Source of the DNA: an uncultured Faecalicatena sp.
GTDB lineage: Bacteria; Bacillota; Clostridia; Lachnospirales; Lachnospiraceae
DNA length: 64,000 nt
Reading direction: 5' to 3'
NCBI GenBank assembly: GCA_948468385.1
Contig: CAOKHZ010000006.1
Span: 1 to 64,000 of the forward strand
Positions 52,985 to 60,869 of the stretch are shown here, piece after piece. Within the stretch, counting starts at the first letter, position 1. Each line of letters begins with the position of its first letter. The notes under the pieces are model-generated. The model ran no database searches. It had not been told where the DNA came from and saw only the letters and a program-made list of their open reading frames with translations. A program made the position numbers and the translations under genes.

Positions 52985-53788
52985 CTACGCCTCCTTTATC
53001 TCGGCATATAGCGCACGCATATTCTGCAACACCCGCTTTAACGTCCTCTCATTCAAGCAGGCATCCCGTATGCCCGCCTCGCCGGCATATCTTACTATCA
53101 TCTCTATATGGGCGTAATCATCCTTTTTTGTCGCTTCCAGAGCGCCATGATCCAGCCAAAGCTCAACGAACTTTTTTTCGACCATTTCCCGATTGACATT
53201 TAAAAATGCTTCTGGAATACGATTCTGCTTGGACAAGCCAAGCTCATGACACCGAATGAGGACTGACATATAAGGCGCACCATAGTAACTCATCAGCCGA
53301 ATCATCGTATCAAATTCATCGCCCTCGGAATCCGCTTTGAATTTTTCATACATAAACCGAAAGCTTGTCTCCGGCATCAGCAACATTCCGGCAAATAGAT
53401 TCGCCGCAAGCTCTTCTTCGTACTCATAGTAATCATCATTTACAAATTCTATTTTTGACCGAAATCCGTCCTTTTGAAAATACACATGATAAATCTCATG
53501 GCACACGGCAAAATTCATGTTCACCTTGGGCAACGACGTATTGAGCACGATATATCCCAATGCATCCCCTTTATAACAGAGGGCACCTATTTCTTCGTCC
53601 GAAAGCGGAAGTTCCAGCACAAGATATCCTCTTTTTGAAAAAGAGGCCCTTACAATTTGTAAAATATTTAGCACCTCTTTGTCTCTGTTCATTCCGGACA
53701 GCAAATAAAACTCTCGTACCTTGGACTCTATCTCTGCTTTATTTAAATCACTGTACTCTATGATTTTTCTAAAACGCTCAATATTCAT
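52985..53788 (-). CDS. ImmA/IrrE-family metallopeptidase
   Basis: A 267-residue protein with the zinc motif HExxH at residues 97-101 (FAVCHEIYHVYFQ) and the following YEEELAANLFAGMLLMPE, whose Glu is the third ligand in this family. The arrangement matches ImmA of ICEBs1 and IrrE/PprI of Deinococcus, which cleave HTH repressors and so switch on target genes. Here the HTH protein is encoded 3 bp upstream and a PIN-like nuclease 3 bp downstream. The natural reading is that this protease cleaves its HTH partner. No prophage or conjugation genes are adjacent. Confidence 0.92.
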   Translation of the reverse strand: MNIERFRKIIEYSDLNKAEIESKVREFYLLSGMNRDKEVLNILQIVRASFSKRGYLVLELPLSDEEIGALCYKGDALGYIVLNTSLPKVNMNFAVCHEIYHVYFQKDGFRSKIEFVNDDYYEYEEELAANLFAGMLLMPETSFRFMYEKFKADSEGDEFDTMIRLMSYYGAPYMSVLIRCHELGLSKQNRIPEAFLNVNREMVEKKFVELWLDHGALEATKKDDYAHIEMIVRYAGEAGIRDACLNERTLKRVLQNMRALYAEIKEA

Positions 53789-53791
53789 ATC

Positions 53792-54157
53792 CTACTCCCT
53801 TGACATACTTAAAAGCCGGCCTTTTGCGCTCATGACCTCATCTATGTTTTCCATCAGCCGAAGTAAATTATCCGCGATTTTTTCTTGCCGCTTTGTCGGC
53901 TCGCCTGCATAAAAAGCAATCTTTTCGGGCATGAATTCATCGATATCGGGCACGGAAAAGGAGTCACTTAAGAAAAACTCCGTTTTCTTTCCCAACGCAT
54001 TTGCAATTTTCTCCATATCCGTACTGCTCACGTCTTGAATTCCTGTCAAAATACGCGACAATTTTTTCGTGTCAATTCCCGTTTTCATGCTGATATAAGT
54101 CTGCTTGATTTTCATCTGTGACAAATATGCATTCACATTGTCAATATACTTTGCCAT
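53792..54157 (-). CDS. XRE-family HTH regulator (probable ImmA target)
   Basis: A 121-residue protein. The N-terminal ~70 residues form a Cro/C1 helix-turn-helix (QMKIKQTYISMKTGIDTKKL then SRILTGIQDVSSTDMEKIAN). A linker (FSVPDIDEFMPEKIAF) and a short helical tail follow. GAAGGAG stands before the ATG. First gene of the HTH-ImmA-PIN operon. The leader carries 11-bp tandem repeats (54173-54227) that may be its binding sites. It probably represses the operon until cleaved. Confidence 0.9.
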   Translation of the reverse strand: MAKYIDNVNAYLSQMKIKQTYISMKTGIDTKKLSRILTGIQDVSSTDMEKIANALGKKTEFFLSDSFSVPDIDEFMPEKIAFYAGEPTKRQEKIADNLLRLMENIDEVMSAKGRLLSMSRE

Positions 54158-54172
54158 GTTGCCAACTCCTTC

Positions 54173-54227
54173 TCTTCTATCTCACACGCATCGCACATGT
54201 ATCTCGCATGCATCTCACATACATCGC
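54173..54227 (-). repeat. 11-bp tandem repeats in the HTH operon leader
   Basis: On the minus strand: GCGATGTATGT, GAGATGCATGC, GAGATACATGT, GCGATGCGTGT and a degenerate fifth unit GAGATAGAAGA. Consensus G(C/A)GAT(G/A)(C/T)(A/G)TG(T/C). The units abut without spacers, so they recur once per helical turn. They lie between the -10 box (54261) and the start codon (54157). Confidence 0.8.
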
Positions 54228-54260
54228 AAACGTCAAAACGCTCTTTCACGCTCTAACCCT

Positions 54261-54288
54261 ATTATACACAAGTTCAAAATTCATGCAA
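54261..54288 (-). promoter_or_regulatory. Promoter of the HTH-ImmA-PIN operon
   Basis: Minus strand: TTGCAT (54288-54283), 16-bp spacer, TATAAT (54266-54261) with an upstream TG. Start of transcription would fall near 54254, so the tandem repeats are transcribed. Confidence 0.75.
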
Positions 54289-54413
54289 CACAGTTTTCTC
54301 ATTTTTTAAGATTTTCTGCCACCTATTTTTGTTTTTATTTCTTCTTTTCTCAAATTTTCGACCTTTTATCTCATTTTTTTCCTCATACCCTCTTGATTTT
54401 TCGAAGCAAAAGA

Positions 54414-54430
54414 GGACTGGTACCCAGTCC
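54414..54430. terminator. Hairpin with flanking A/T runs
   Basis: GGACTGG-TAC-CCAGTCC, preceded by AAAAGA and followed by CCTTTG. On the minus strand the hairpin is followed by TCTTTT. The 54289-54463 stretch otherwise is AT-rich with no gene I can support. Confidence 0.5.
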
Positions 54431-54463
54431 CCTTTGTTTCCATTTGCACTCTCTGCACACATA

Positions 54464-54588
54464 TTATACTGAGAGGCAAAAACATTTGCCCCTCAGTATA
54501 CGAAAATGCGCACAGCCGCATAGGGAAACATGCCGCTTCGCGGCTGCGGCTTTAGCAATACTCACGGCAGAATTCATCGGCCGTGAGT
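54464..54588 (-). repeat. Dispersed 125-bp three-hairpin element, copy 2
   Basis: An inverted copy of 14596-14720. In the order of copy 1 it reads ACTCACGGCCGATGAATTC...GCCGTGAGT, then GCAGCCGCGAAGCGGCATG...TGCGGCTGTGCGCAT, then TATACTGAGGGGC...GCCTCTCAGTATAA. It ends 12 bp from the stop of the GH3 gene at 54600, so it is likely transcribed as that gene's 3' end. Confidence 0.8.
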
Positions 54589-54599
54589 ATAATGACATC

Positions 54600-57071
54600 T
54601 CAAAATTCAATTTTCTCCAACTCGGCGTACATCCCGTCCATGATTTCCTTCGCCTTTACCGAGTCCGGCTGACTCTGGATGATGTGCCTGGAAAACATCG
54701 CGTCAAAATTATTCCCGGCCAATAGCTTGGCATGATCGCCCATCCTACTTATAAATCCCGGAATCACCTTCTCCACGGCCGCCACCGCTTCTGGTACTGC
54801 CAGGATGTCACCCAACGTGGAGTGCCTTCCCAGACAGTAAACATTTTTGCCAATCACCTTTACGTCCGCCTCGTGAAGGATCGTCCTGCAATCCGTGCCG
54901 ACATACACCCGATACTCGCCTACCGGCAGCACCACACCCTTGGCCGGATCGTACATGCGCAAATCCTCCGCGGTAACCGCTATCGCGACTTCCCGCTCCT
55001 CTCCCGGCTCCAAATCCACCTTGACAAATCCTTTCAGTTCCTTCACCGGGCGCAATACCTTCGGCCGTTTTTCGCCCATGTACACCTGAAGCACCTGCGC
55101 GCCTTTTACACTGCCCGTGTTCTTTATTTTTGCGGTAATCGTAAACGCCCCGTCTGCATTTGTATCGTACGTCTGCGGCACGTTCACGTCACTGATTTCA
55201 AACGTCGTATAGGACAGGCCATATCCAAACGGGTAGCGAACCGGAACCTGCTTTTTATCATACCAGCGATATCCGACAAACACGCCCTCTCCATAATAAA
55301 CGTCGTCGTACTCCCCGTCCAGATAGGGATACGTCGGAACGTCTTCCACGCACTCGGGGAACGTCACCGGCAACCTTCCCGCCGGTATCGCCTCGCCGTA
55401 AAGGATGTCGGCCATCGCCTTGCCGCCCATGCAGCCCGGCACGAAAATGGCCAGTATGGCATCCGCATAAGGCTCCCACGCCCGCACGTCGACCGGTCCG
55501 GCCACGTTTAACAGCACCACGGTTTTCTTCCCCGCCTCTTTCGCCTCTTTTAATACGGAGGCAATTTGCCTCTGGTCAACGGCATCTACGTCCATCGCCG
55601 GGCGGTCGGCATTTTCCCCGCCTTCCGCTCCTGCCGCGTAAACTACCACGTCCGCGTCCTCCATACATCCGTCAAATACTTCCACGCCCAATGCCGCGCT
55701 CTCATCGTACACATTGCCATGCAGGCAGGTATTGACCATGGTGGAACCGCTGCCGCACTCCATCGTGTCCTTCGCCCTTGTCCCGTAAAATGCCGTCTTC
55801 GAGGATTTATTCAGTGGCAGCACGCCATTTTCATTCTTCAATAAAACGGCGCCGTCCACCAGCGTGTCGTAAGCTTCTTTTAAAACCTGCTTTTGATCGT
55901 AAGCATCCGCGATTTTCTGGTGGCTGTCGCGAATCCAGATTACCAACTGCAGGAAACGGGTAAGGGCGTCATTCACGCGAGCCTCGTCGAGCTTCCCGCT
56001 TTCCATCGCTTCCGCCAGCTCCTGAAACGCCCTCTCTCCCGGGCCGTTGAGTGTGACATCCAATCCGGCCGCGATGGAATCCTGCGGATGCTTCGAGGCC
56101 GCACCCCAGTCGGAGACGATTACGCCGTCAAACCCCCACTCCTCCTTCAACCAGTCGGTCAAAATCATCTTATTGTAGGAAGAAAATACGCCATTGACCG
56201 CATTGTAGGCCGACATGACGGACTTCACGCCCGCCTCCTTCACGGATGCCTCAAAGCCCTTGGCATAAATTTCCCGCAGGGTTCGTATCGACACATGGGT
56301 GTCCTTCGTCTCTCTTCTGGTTTCCTGATTGTTGGCAATGTAATGCTTCGCGCACGCCGCCGTCCCGGTTGACTGCATACCGGATATAAAGGCCGGGGCA
56401 ATGCGGCGCACCAGTGCCGGATCCTCCCCGTACATCTCATAATTACGGCCGCCAAGGGGATCGCGCATGATGTCCACGTTTGGCCCGAGACACACGTCTA
56501 GGTGGGCGGAACGCATTTCTTGTCCCACCGCCTTGCCGATTCTTTTCGCCTGCTCGGGACGGAAAGTCGCCCCGATGTTAATCCCGGACGGGAAAGAGAC
56601 CGACGCTCCCGCCGCGTTGCGGCGGTTTTTCAAATAAGGTAAAAATGCCATCTTAATCGGATTGCCCTCCGCCAGCCTGGCCGCTTCCTCCTCCGAGACG
56701 TCCACCAGTTCCTGCATTTCCACCCAGATGTTGCCCATGCCGGCAGCCGCATTCGATGAATCGTTTCCCTCTGCAGACGCATTGCCCGATGCATTTCCTT
56801 CCGTGGACGCGCCGCCCGGTGTATTTCCTTCCATGGACGCGCCAGAGGCCGCTCCGGCCTTGGCCATCATTTCCATCAAAAAGTCAAGCATGATGTGGGT
56901 TCCGTTCACGCCGGTCGCCCCGTCGGCAAGCACCACCGAGGGGATGTCCATGTCCGGAATCGCCTGGGAAATACATGGTGTCGGCAAAATCAGGAATTTC
57001 ACCTTTTCTTCTGTCGTCATGTCCGCGATCACTCCGGGAATGGAAGCCGCGTTCGTCAATTTTGTACGCAT
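54600..57071 (-). CDS. GH3 beta-glucosidase family enzyme
   Basis: An 823-residue cytoplasmic GH3 enzyme in normal domain order. The TIM barrel has VCLGPNVDIMRDPLGGRNYE, AKHYIANNQETRR and the nucleophile Asp in GFDGVIVSDWGAAS. The alpha/beta-sandwich has GAVLLKNENGVLPLN and VVLLNVAGPVDVRAWEPYAD. The C-terminal Fn3-like domain has IKNTGSVKGAQVLQVYMGEK. A three-fold 10-residue repeat of type GAS-x-EGN-x-x-G (DNA 56754-56843, 30-bp units) is inserted near the N-terminus. The ATG at 57071 follows AAAGGAG. It has its own promoter at 57174. Likely acts on imported beta-glucosides or xylosides. Confidence 0.92.
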   Translation of the reverse strand: MRTKLTNAASIPGVIADMTTEEKVKFLILPTPCISQAIPDMDIPSVVLADGATGVNGTHIMLDFLMEMMAKAGAASGASMEGNTPGGASTEGNASGNASAEGNDSSNAAAGMGNIWVEMQELVDVSEEEAARLAEGNPIKMAFLPYLKNRRNAAGASVSFPSGINIGATFRPEQAKRIGKAVGQEMRSAHLDVCLGPNVDIMRDPLGGRNYEMYGEDPALVRRIAPAFISGMQSTGTAACAKHYIANNQETRRETKDTHVSIRTLREIYAKGFEASVKEAGVKSVMSAYNAVNGVFSSYNKMILTDWLKEEWGFDGVIVSDWGAASKHPQDSIAAGLDVTLNGPGERAFQELAEAMESGKLDEARVNDALTRFLQLVIWIRDSHQKIADAYDQKQVLKEAYDTLVDGAVLLKNENGVLPLNKSSKTAFYGTRAKDTMECGSGSTMVNTCLHGNVYDESAALGVEVFDGCMEDADVVVYAAGAEGGENADRPAMDVDAVDQRQIASVLKEAKEAGKKTVVLLNVAGPVDVRAWEPYADAILAIFVPGCMGGKAMADILYGEAIPAGRLPVTFPECVEDVPTYPYLDGEYDDVYYGEGVFVGYRWYDKKQVPVRYPFGYGLSYTTFEISDVNVPQTYDTNADGAFTITAKIKNTGSVKGAQVLQVYMGEKRPKVLRPVKELKGFVKVDLEPGEEREVAIAVTAEDLRMYDPAKGVVLPVGEYRVYVGTDCRTILHEADVKVIGKNVYCLGRHSTLGDILAVPEAVAAVEKVIPGFISRMGDHAKLLAGNNFDAMFSRHIIQSQPDSVKAKEIMDGMYAELEKIEF

Positions 57072-57120
57072 GTCTTGCTCCTTTCTTTTATCAGGCCTTT
57101 GCCCTTTTCTCTGCATTTTT

Positions 57121-57156
57121 TAGGCGACCCCGCAAGATTTTTGTACAAGCCGCCTA
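57121..57156 (-). promoter_or_regulatory. Leader hairpin of the GH3 gene
   Basis: TAGGCG (57121) pairs with CGCCTA (57151-57156) around a ~24-nt loop, between promoter and RBS on the minus strand. Possible regulatory or stability structure. Confidence 0.35.
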
Positions 57157-57173
57157 ATCAAACAAGCATTCTC

Positions 57174-57202
57174 ATTATAGAACAAGTTTCAAACAATGTC
57201 TA
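57174..57202 (-). promoter_or_regulatory. Promoter of the GH3 gene
   Basis: Minus strand: TAGACA (57202-57197), 17-bp spacer, TATAAT (57179-57174). Confidence 0.7.
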
Positions 57203-57278
57203 CTCTTCGGATTGTGATTGCTCATTTGCAACCACTCAATGTTACTTTTCATGGGGTAGGGAAAGTGACCTCAATTCC

Positions 57279-57977
57279 TTAACCGAAAATCACTTCATAC
57301 AGCTTATCCGCAAAGATATGATGATGCTCCGCCGCGGGATGATTCATGCCATTCACCAGCATGGCAGTGGTGTCCACGCCTTTCTTTTCCAAAGCTTTCC
57401 ACTCGGCGTAAGCATCCGCAATCGGGACATTCTTTTCCTTCGCAACCTTGCGCATGACATCCACGTACTGATCCATCTTGCCGCCCCTCTGTAGGCTCTC
57501 ATAATACTTATGGACGAACCACCAACCACCTTTGAACCCCTTAACCCCCCGGGAACAGAGCATACCAGGTGTCATCAGAACCACCTCGATGTTTTCTGCC
57601 TGAAGCTTGCCTATGATTTCCTTCATGTTCTGCTCATACTTGTCCAAAGCTTCCTGACCCTTGCGGGAATTGGTCACATCGTTGGTGCCAAACATCACGC
57701 AGCAAAAATCAGGTTTCTTATCCAACACGTCCGCCTGAATCCGAGCCAGGCCATCGTCAGAAAAGTTTCCGCCGATACCAGCATTAATCACGATGACATC
57801 CACACCGAACTCTTTCTTGATTTGCTTTTTCAACAAGCTGTGATACGCTTGTTCGGGACGTGCTGCACTTTCCTTGTAGCCGTTTTGAAATTCAAATTCA
57901 CCGTGGGTAACACTGTCACCAAAAAAACACATCACGGGTGCTTCACCATTCTTAATCCTTTTTCCAACATTCAACAT
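57279..57977 (-). CDS. SGNH/GDSL hydrolase (probable carbohydrate esterase)
   Basis: A 232-residue SGNH hydrolase without signal peptide. Block I is CFFGDSVTHGEF with the catalytic Ser, block II is VINAGIGGNFSDDG with the Gly, block III is MFGTNDVTN with the Asn, and block V is GMNHPAAEHH with Asp/His replaced by NHPAAEHH (the His is present; the usual Asp three residues before it is Asn). Enzymes of this class remove acetyl or acyl groups from sugars. It is the last gene of the minus-strand catabolic cluster, 29 bp after a VOC gene. The ATG at 57977 follows GAGGAAGGG. Confidence 0.88.
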   Translation of the reverse strand: MLNVGKRIKNGEAPVMCFFGDSVTHGEFEFQNGYKESAARPEQAYHSLLKKQIKKEFGVDVIVINAGIGGNFSDDGLARIQADVLDKKPDFCCVMFGTNDVTNSRKGQEALDKYEQNMKEIIGKLQAENIEVVLMTPGMLCSRGVKGFKGGWWFVHKYYESLQRGGKMDQYVDVMRKVAKEKNVPIADAYAEWKALEKKGVDTTAMLVNGMNHPAAEHHHIFADKLYEVIFG

Positions 57978-58005
57978 ATTCCCTTCCTCGCTTTCATTGA
58001 TTGCG

Positions 58006-58557
58006 TTACGGGGCGGTAACACGCGCCGACGCTCTGGATTTTACCTGCCAGGAATCCGCCGTGTACTGCATAATCTCAATCTCATTGCCTTCCGGATCTT
58101 GAATATAGAAAGACAGAGAACCACACTGCCCCTGCTTGCCGGCTTCAATGGGATTTTCGGGATAAGCTTCTGTGAAGGGAGCATTTTGCCATTTCGGGCC
58201 ATTATATAGGGTCACACCCTTGGTTTCCAACTCTCTGGCCGCTTCCACGATATTCTCCACTCTCAGACAAAAGTGATGAAATCCGGCATTCTGAGTCTCA
58301 TTATCACCGTTGTAAGGCAAATTGAACAACTCCACAAACTGTCTGGGTGCCACTTCCAGATACACAATCCAGATGTCCCCCGGCTTCAGCTCCGTGGTAT
58401 CGTACCCTCCTTCCCTAAATCCTTTCAAGGCCGTATCATTGTAGGGCAGGACAAATAATTCCTTCAGTCCCAACGTATCGCGATAAAAAGACCGCATGGC
58501 AAGGAAATCCTTGCATGTAAAGGTCACATGGGTTAACCCTTTCAAATAATTCAGCAT
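58006..58557 (-). CDS. VOC-superfamily protein, first of two
   Basis: A 183-residue vicinal-oxygen-chelate fold protein: GLTHVTFTCKDFLAMRSFYR DTLGL at the N-terminus, FVELFNLPYNG in the middle, HHFCLRVENIVEAARELETK in the second half, and SFYIQDPEGNEIEIMQYT at the end. Metal ligands of the type H...E/H...E are in place (His of LTHVTF, Glu of FVELFN, His of GFHHFCL, Glu of NEIEIMQ). The family covers glyoxalases, dioxygenases and epimerases. It is followed by the SGNH gene and preceded by a second VOC gene 17 bp upstream, so a shared carbohydrate pathway is likely. Reaction unknown. Confidence 0.88.
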   Translation of the reverse strand: MLNYLKGLTHVTFTCKDFLAMRSFYRDTLGLKELFVLPYNDTALKGFREGGYDTTELKPGDIWIVYLEVAPRQFVELFNLPYNGDNETQNAGFHHFCLRVENIVEAARELETKGVTLYNGPKWQNAPFTEAYPENPIEAGKQGQCGSLSFYIQDPEGNEIEIMQYTADSWQVKSRASARVTAP

Positions 58558-58573
58558 CCATTTTCCCTCCTCG

Positions 58574-59047
58574 TTAACCAGTATAGCCCATGTTGTCCAT
58601 CTGATCGGACAACTGACGGCTGATAGGCGAGAACTCCATCAGTTCCCATTCATTGCCCTCTGTATCGGTAATAAAAGAGCACCAGCTTCCGCACATGCCC
58701 ACGGAATCATTTGACGAATAAGTAATATCCACATTTTTCTTGGCCATGTCCCTATAGGCCTCATGCCGGGCATCCACCTCGAAGCAAGCGTGGAAGTGGG
58801 AGCGGTCACACTTACGGTTGTCACCAATGTACTTATCGTCCTTAACAGCACTCCCGGGCAACTCGCCTCCATGGAAAATCTCAATGAACTGGCCGCTTGG
58901 TAGCATAAAATAAGTGCTCCAAACCTTCCCCTTTGGGGTTCGTAGTTCAAATGCCATGGGCAGCTCCAACACATCCGTATAATATTTTTCAAATTCTTCG
59001 CTATTTTTTGAACGCAATGCGATATGGGCAATCTCTACAAATTTCAT
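58574..59047 (-). CDS. VOC-superfamily protein, second of two
   Basis: A 157-residue VOC protein: KFVEIAHIALRSKNSEEFEK, SGQFIEIFHGGELPG, RSHFHACFEVDARHEAYRDM and SFITDTEGNEWELMEFSP. His of IAHIAL, Glu of FIEIFH, His of FHACFE and Glu of WELMEF are the expected metal ligands. The ATG at 59047 follows GGAGG by 9 nt, and the longer frame to 59176 has no RBS. It lies between the TIM-barrel gene (46 bp) and the other VOC gene. The two VOC proteins are distinct in sequence and not a recent duplication. Confidence 0.88.
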   Translation of the reverse strand: MKFVEIAHIALRSKNSEEFEKYYTDVLELPMAFELRTPKGKVWSTYFMLPSGQFIEIFHGGELPGSAVKDDKYIGDNRKCDRSHFHACFEVDARHEAYRDMAKKNVDITYSSNDSVGMCGSWCSFITDTEGNEWELMEFSPISRQLSDQMDNMGYTG

Positions 59048-59093
59048 AATGTCACACCTCCGTTTCTCATACCCGCCGCATTTCAGCGGGCTT

Positions 59094-59927
59094 TTATATC
59101 GTGATATGATTCGACAAGCGCTTCTGCACATATTGCAAACTTTGCAGGTACGCTTCATCGGAATCCAAATGCTCAATGATCATGGGCATCTGCGGGTTTT
59201 CGCGAGATGCCAATTCCGCGTATTTTTCCAGATTCAGCACGCCTTCACCACAAGCAGACTCCTTTAGCTGGAATGTAAAAGGCTTTTGCAGCAGGATATC
59301 TTTCAGATGGCAGCTTACTATCTGTCCATGAAGTTTTTCAAAACATTCCTCCATGAAAGCATCCGCAAATAAATACCGTTGGGGACAATTAATCATATTG
59401 ACCAGATCCATATGTACTCCAAACGCTTCGCGATTTACATCACAAATCAGCTTCAGGTATTCGTCAGGGCCGGAAGGAACCATCCATGGCATGGGTTCAA
59501 TTGCAAATTTCGTATGTCTTGGCGCGGCTTCATCAATCATGTATTGAATGGATTCTACGGCCATATTCCATGTTTCCGAAGAAAAATTGCCTGCATAGGC
59601 GCCATCCCATAACGGCCCATGGGGCGTCCCAACAATGTTGACACAACAGACCGCCCCGATTTTATCAGCCATCCTAAGCTGGCCTACGGCATATTCCACC
59701 GCCCGCTTCCGCTCCGTCTTTTCTGCCGCCAGGACATTTTTCCATATTCCAACTTCGGCAATCACCAATCCTTCCTGACGCGCTGCCCTTTGAAACGCTT
59801 CGATTTCCGCTGCCGATGCCGTGCAGTCAATAGGGAATACCACGGCCTTACAGCCAAGCTCCTTATGTTTTTTTGCCCATTCTTCGGGCGTTCGATACGT
59901 CAGCGACGCAGATAGTCCCAGTATCAT
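59094..59927 (-). CDS. Sugar phosphate isomerase/epimerase-type TIM barrel protein
   Basis: A 277-residue xylose-isomerase-like TIM barrel. Probable metal ligands are the Glu of KFAIEPMPWM, the Asp of VHMDLVNMIN, the His of IVSCHLKDILL and the Glu of PMIIEHLDSDEAY. It is only distantly similar to the TIM-barrel protein at 36678. In the family such enzymes isomerise or epimerise keto-sugars, or act on inositol derivatives. It lies directly after the FMN dehydrogenase gene (30 bp), whose 2-keto product it may process. GGAGGG precedes the ATG. Confidence 0.88.
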   Translation of the reverse strand: MILGLSASLTYRTPEEWAKKHKELGCKAVVFPIDCTASAAEIEAFQRAARQEGLVIAEVGIWKNVLAAEKTERKRAVEYAVGQLRMADKIGAVCCVNIVGTPHGPLWDGAYAGNFSSETWNMAVESIQYMIDEAAPRHTKFAIEPMPWMVPSGPDEYLKLICDVNREAFGVHMDLVNMINCPQRYLFADAFMEECFEKLHGQIVSCHLKDILLQKPFTFQLKESACGEGVLNLEKYAELASRENPQMPMIIEHLDSDEAYLQSLQYVQKRLSNHITI

Positions 59928-59956
59928 CTTGTCCCTCCAAAAAGTTTATCTTAGAT

Positions 59957-60841
59957 TTAGAATGTGCGGAAATGAATCACGGAAGAATCAATCTCGCACA
60001 GTGATTTGGCACCGGTTCTCGCCATGACTCCCATAAGTTCCCGATTCATCTGAAGAATCCTCTTAGTGACGGCCGTTCCGCCGCCCTTCAGCACGTCCAT
60101 AAGATTCCGACCGACGCAAACGGCATCCGCTCCCAAGGCAAGTGCCTTAAATACATCTATCCCGCTTTCGATTCCACAATCGACAAATAGTTTCATTTGA
60201 TTGCCGACAGCCTTTTTAATCTCTGGAAGAACCATCAGCGGAGGCACGGAATATGGCATGATCCCATGATGATGGGAAACAACGATTCCTTTCACGCCGG
60301 CCTCTGCACATTTTTCCGCGTCTTTCACACTTAGAACACCCTTTACAATAAAAGGAACCGCTGATGCATTGACATATTCCCGCAGATTGCCCATGGTCTT
60401 GGCATGCATGGGCAGTCCGCAGACAACATCGTAAGAACCTTCGCCTGAAAAACAGTGATCGATGTCCATTCCGACTGCCAGGGCATGATGTACATTTGCA
60501 TGTTCGATTTTCTGGAAAATCACTCCATCGTCGAGATGGGGCTTCATGATCTTAACCGTTTTTGCGCCCGTGGAAATAATATTCTCAAGCTCATCTTCTT
60601 CACTCATGCCAACCCAATGTACTGCCCCCGCCGCCGCGGCGCCCTCGGCGAACGCAATCATGCCATTATCACATACATCATGCAGATGTGATAATGCGGC
60701 GGTCATGATTGGCGTTTGAAACTCAGATCCAAACAGTTCCATCTGTGTAGACGGCAGGTCAGAATCCCAATATCTGGTTTCTAAAAGCAGGGAATCAAAG
60801 TAATCCCTAGTAATCTGATTTGAATCACCTGGTTTGCTCAT
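59957..60841 (-). CDS. FMN-dependent alpha-hydroxy-acid dehydrogenase/oxidase family protein
   Basis: A 294-residue member of the lactate oxidase/glycolate oxidase family, shorter than the usual ~350-380. FMN-binding and active-site segments are visible: FIVKGVLSVKDAEKCAEAGV (Lys after the beta strand), GIVVSHHHGIMPYSVPP (catalytic His, with HHHG in place of the more common NHGGRQ) and DCGIESGIDVFKALALGADA, then VCVGRNLM. It should oxidise a 2-hydroxy acid to the 2-keto acid, perhaps a sugar acid given the neighbours. The variant active-site loop suggests an unusual substrate. AGGAGG lies 8 nt before the ATG. Confidence 0.85.
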   Translation of the reverse strand: MSKPGDSNQITRDYFDSLLLETRYWDSDLPSTQMELFGSEFQTPIMTAALSHLHDVCDNGMIAFAEGAAAAGAVHWVGMSEEDELENIISTGAKTVKIMKPHLDDGVIFQKIEHANVHHALAVGMDIDHCFSGEGSYDVVCGLPMHAKTMGNLREYVNASAVPFIVKGVLSVKDAEKCAEAGVKGIVVSHHHGIMPYSVPPLMVLPEIKKAVGNQMKLFVDCGIESGIDVFKALALGADAVCVGRNLMDVLKGGGTAVTKRILQMNRELMGVMARTGAKSLCEIDSSVIHFRTF

Positions 60842-60869
60842 CTTACACTCCTCCTACTTTATGTGTCCT

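Noticed and set aside
54173-54227. CRISPR array
   Set aside because: The units are 11 bp and contiguous, without spacers, and no cas genes are present.
54105-54725. 206-residue plus-strand frame
   Set aside because: It crosses the HTH gene start, the tandem repeats, the 125-bp element and the GH3 end, which is not compatible with a real gene.
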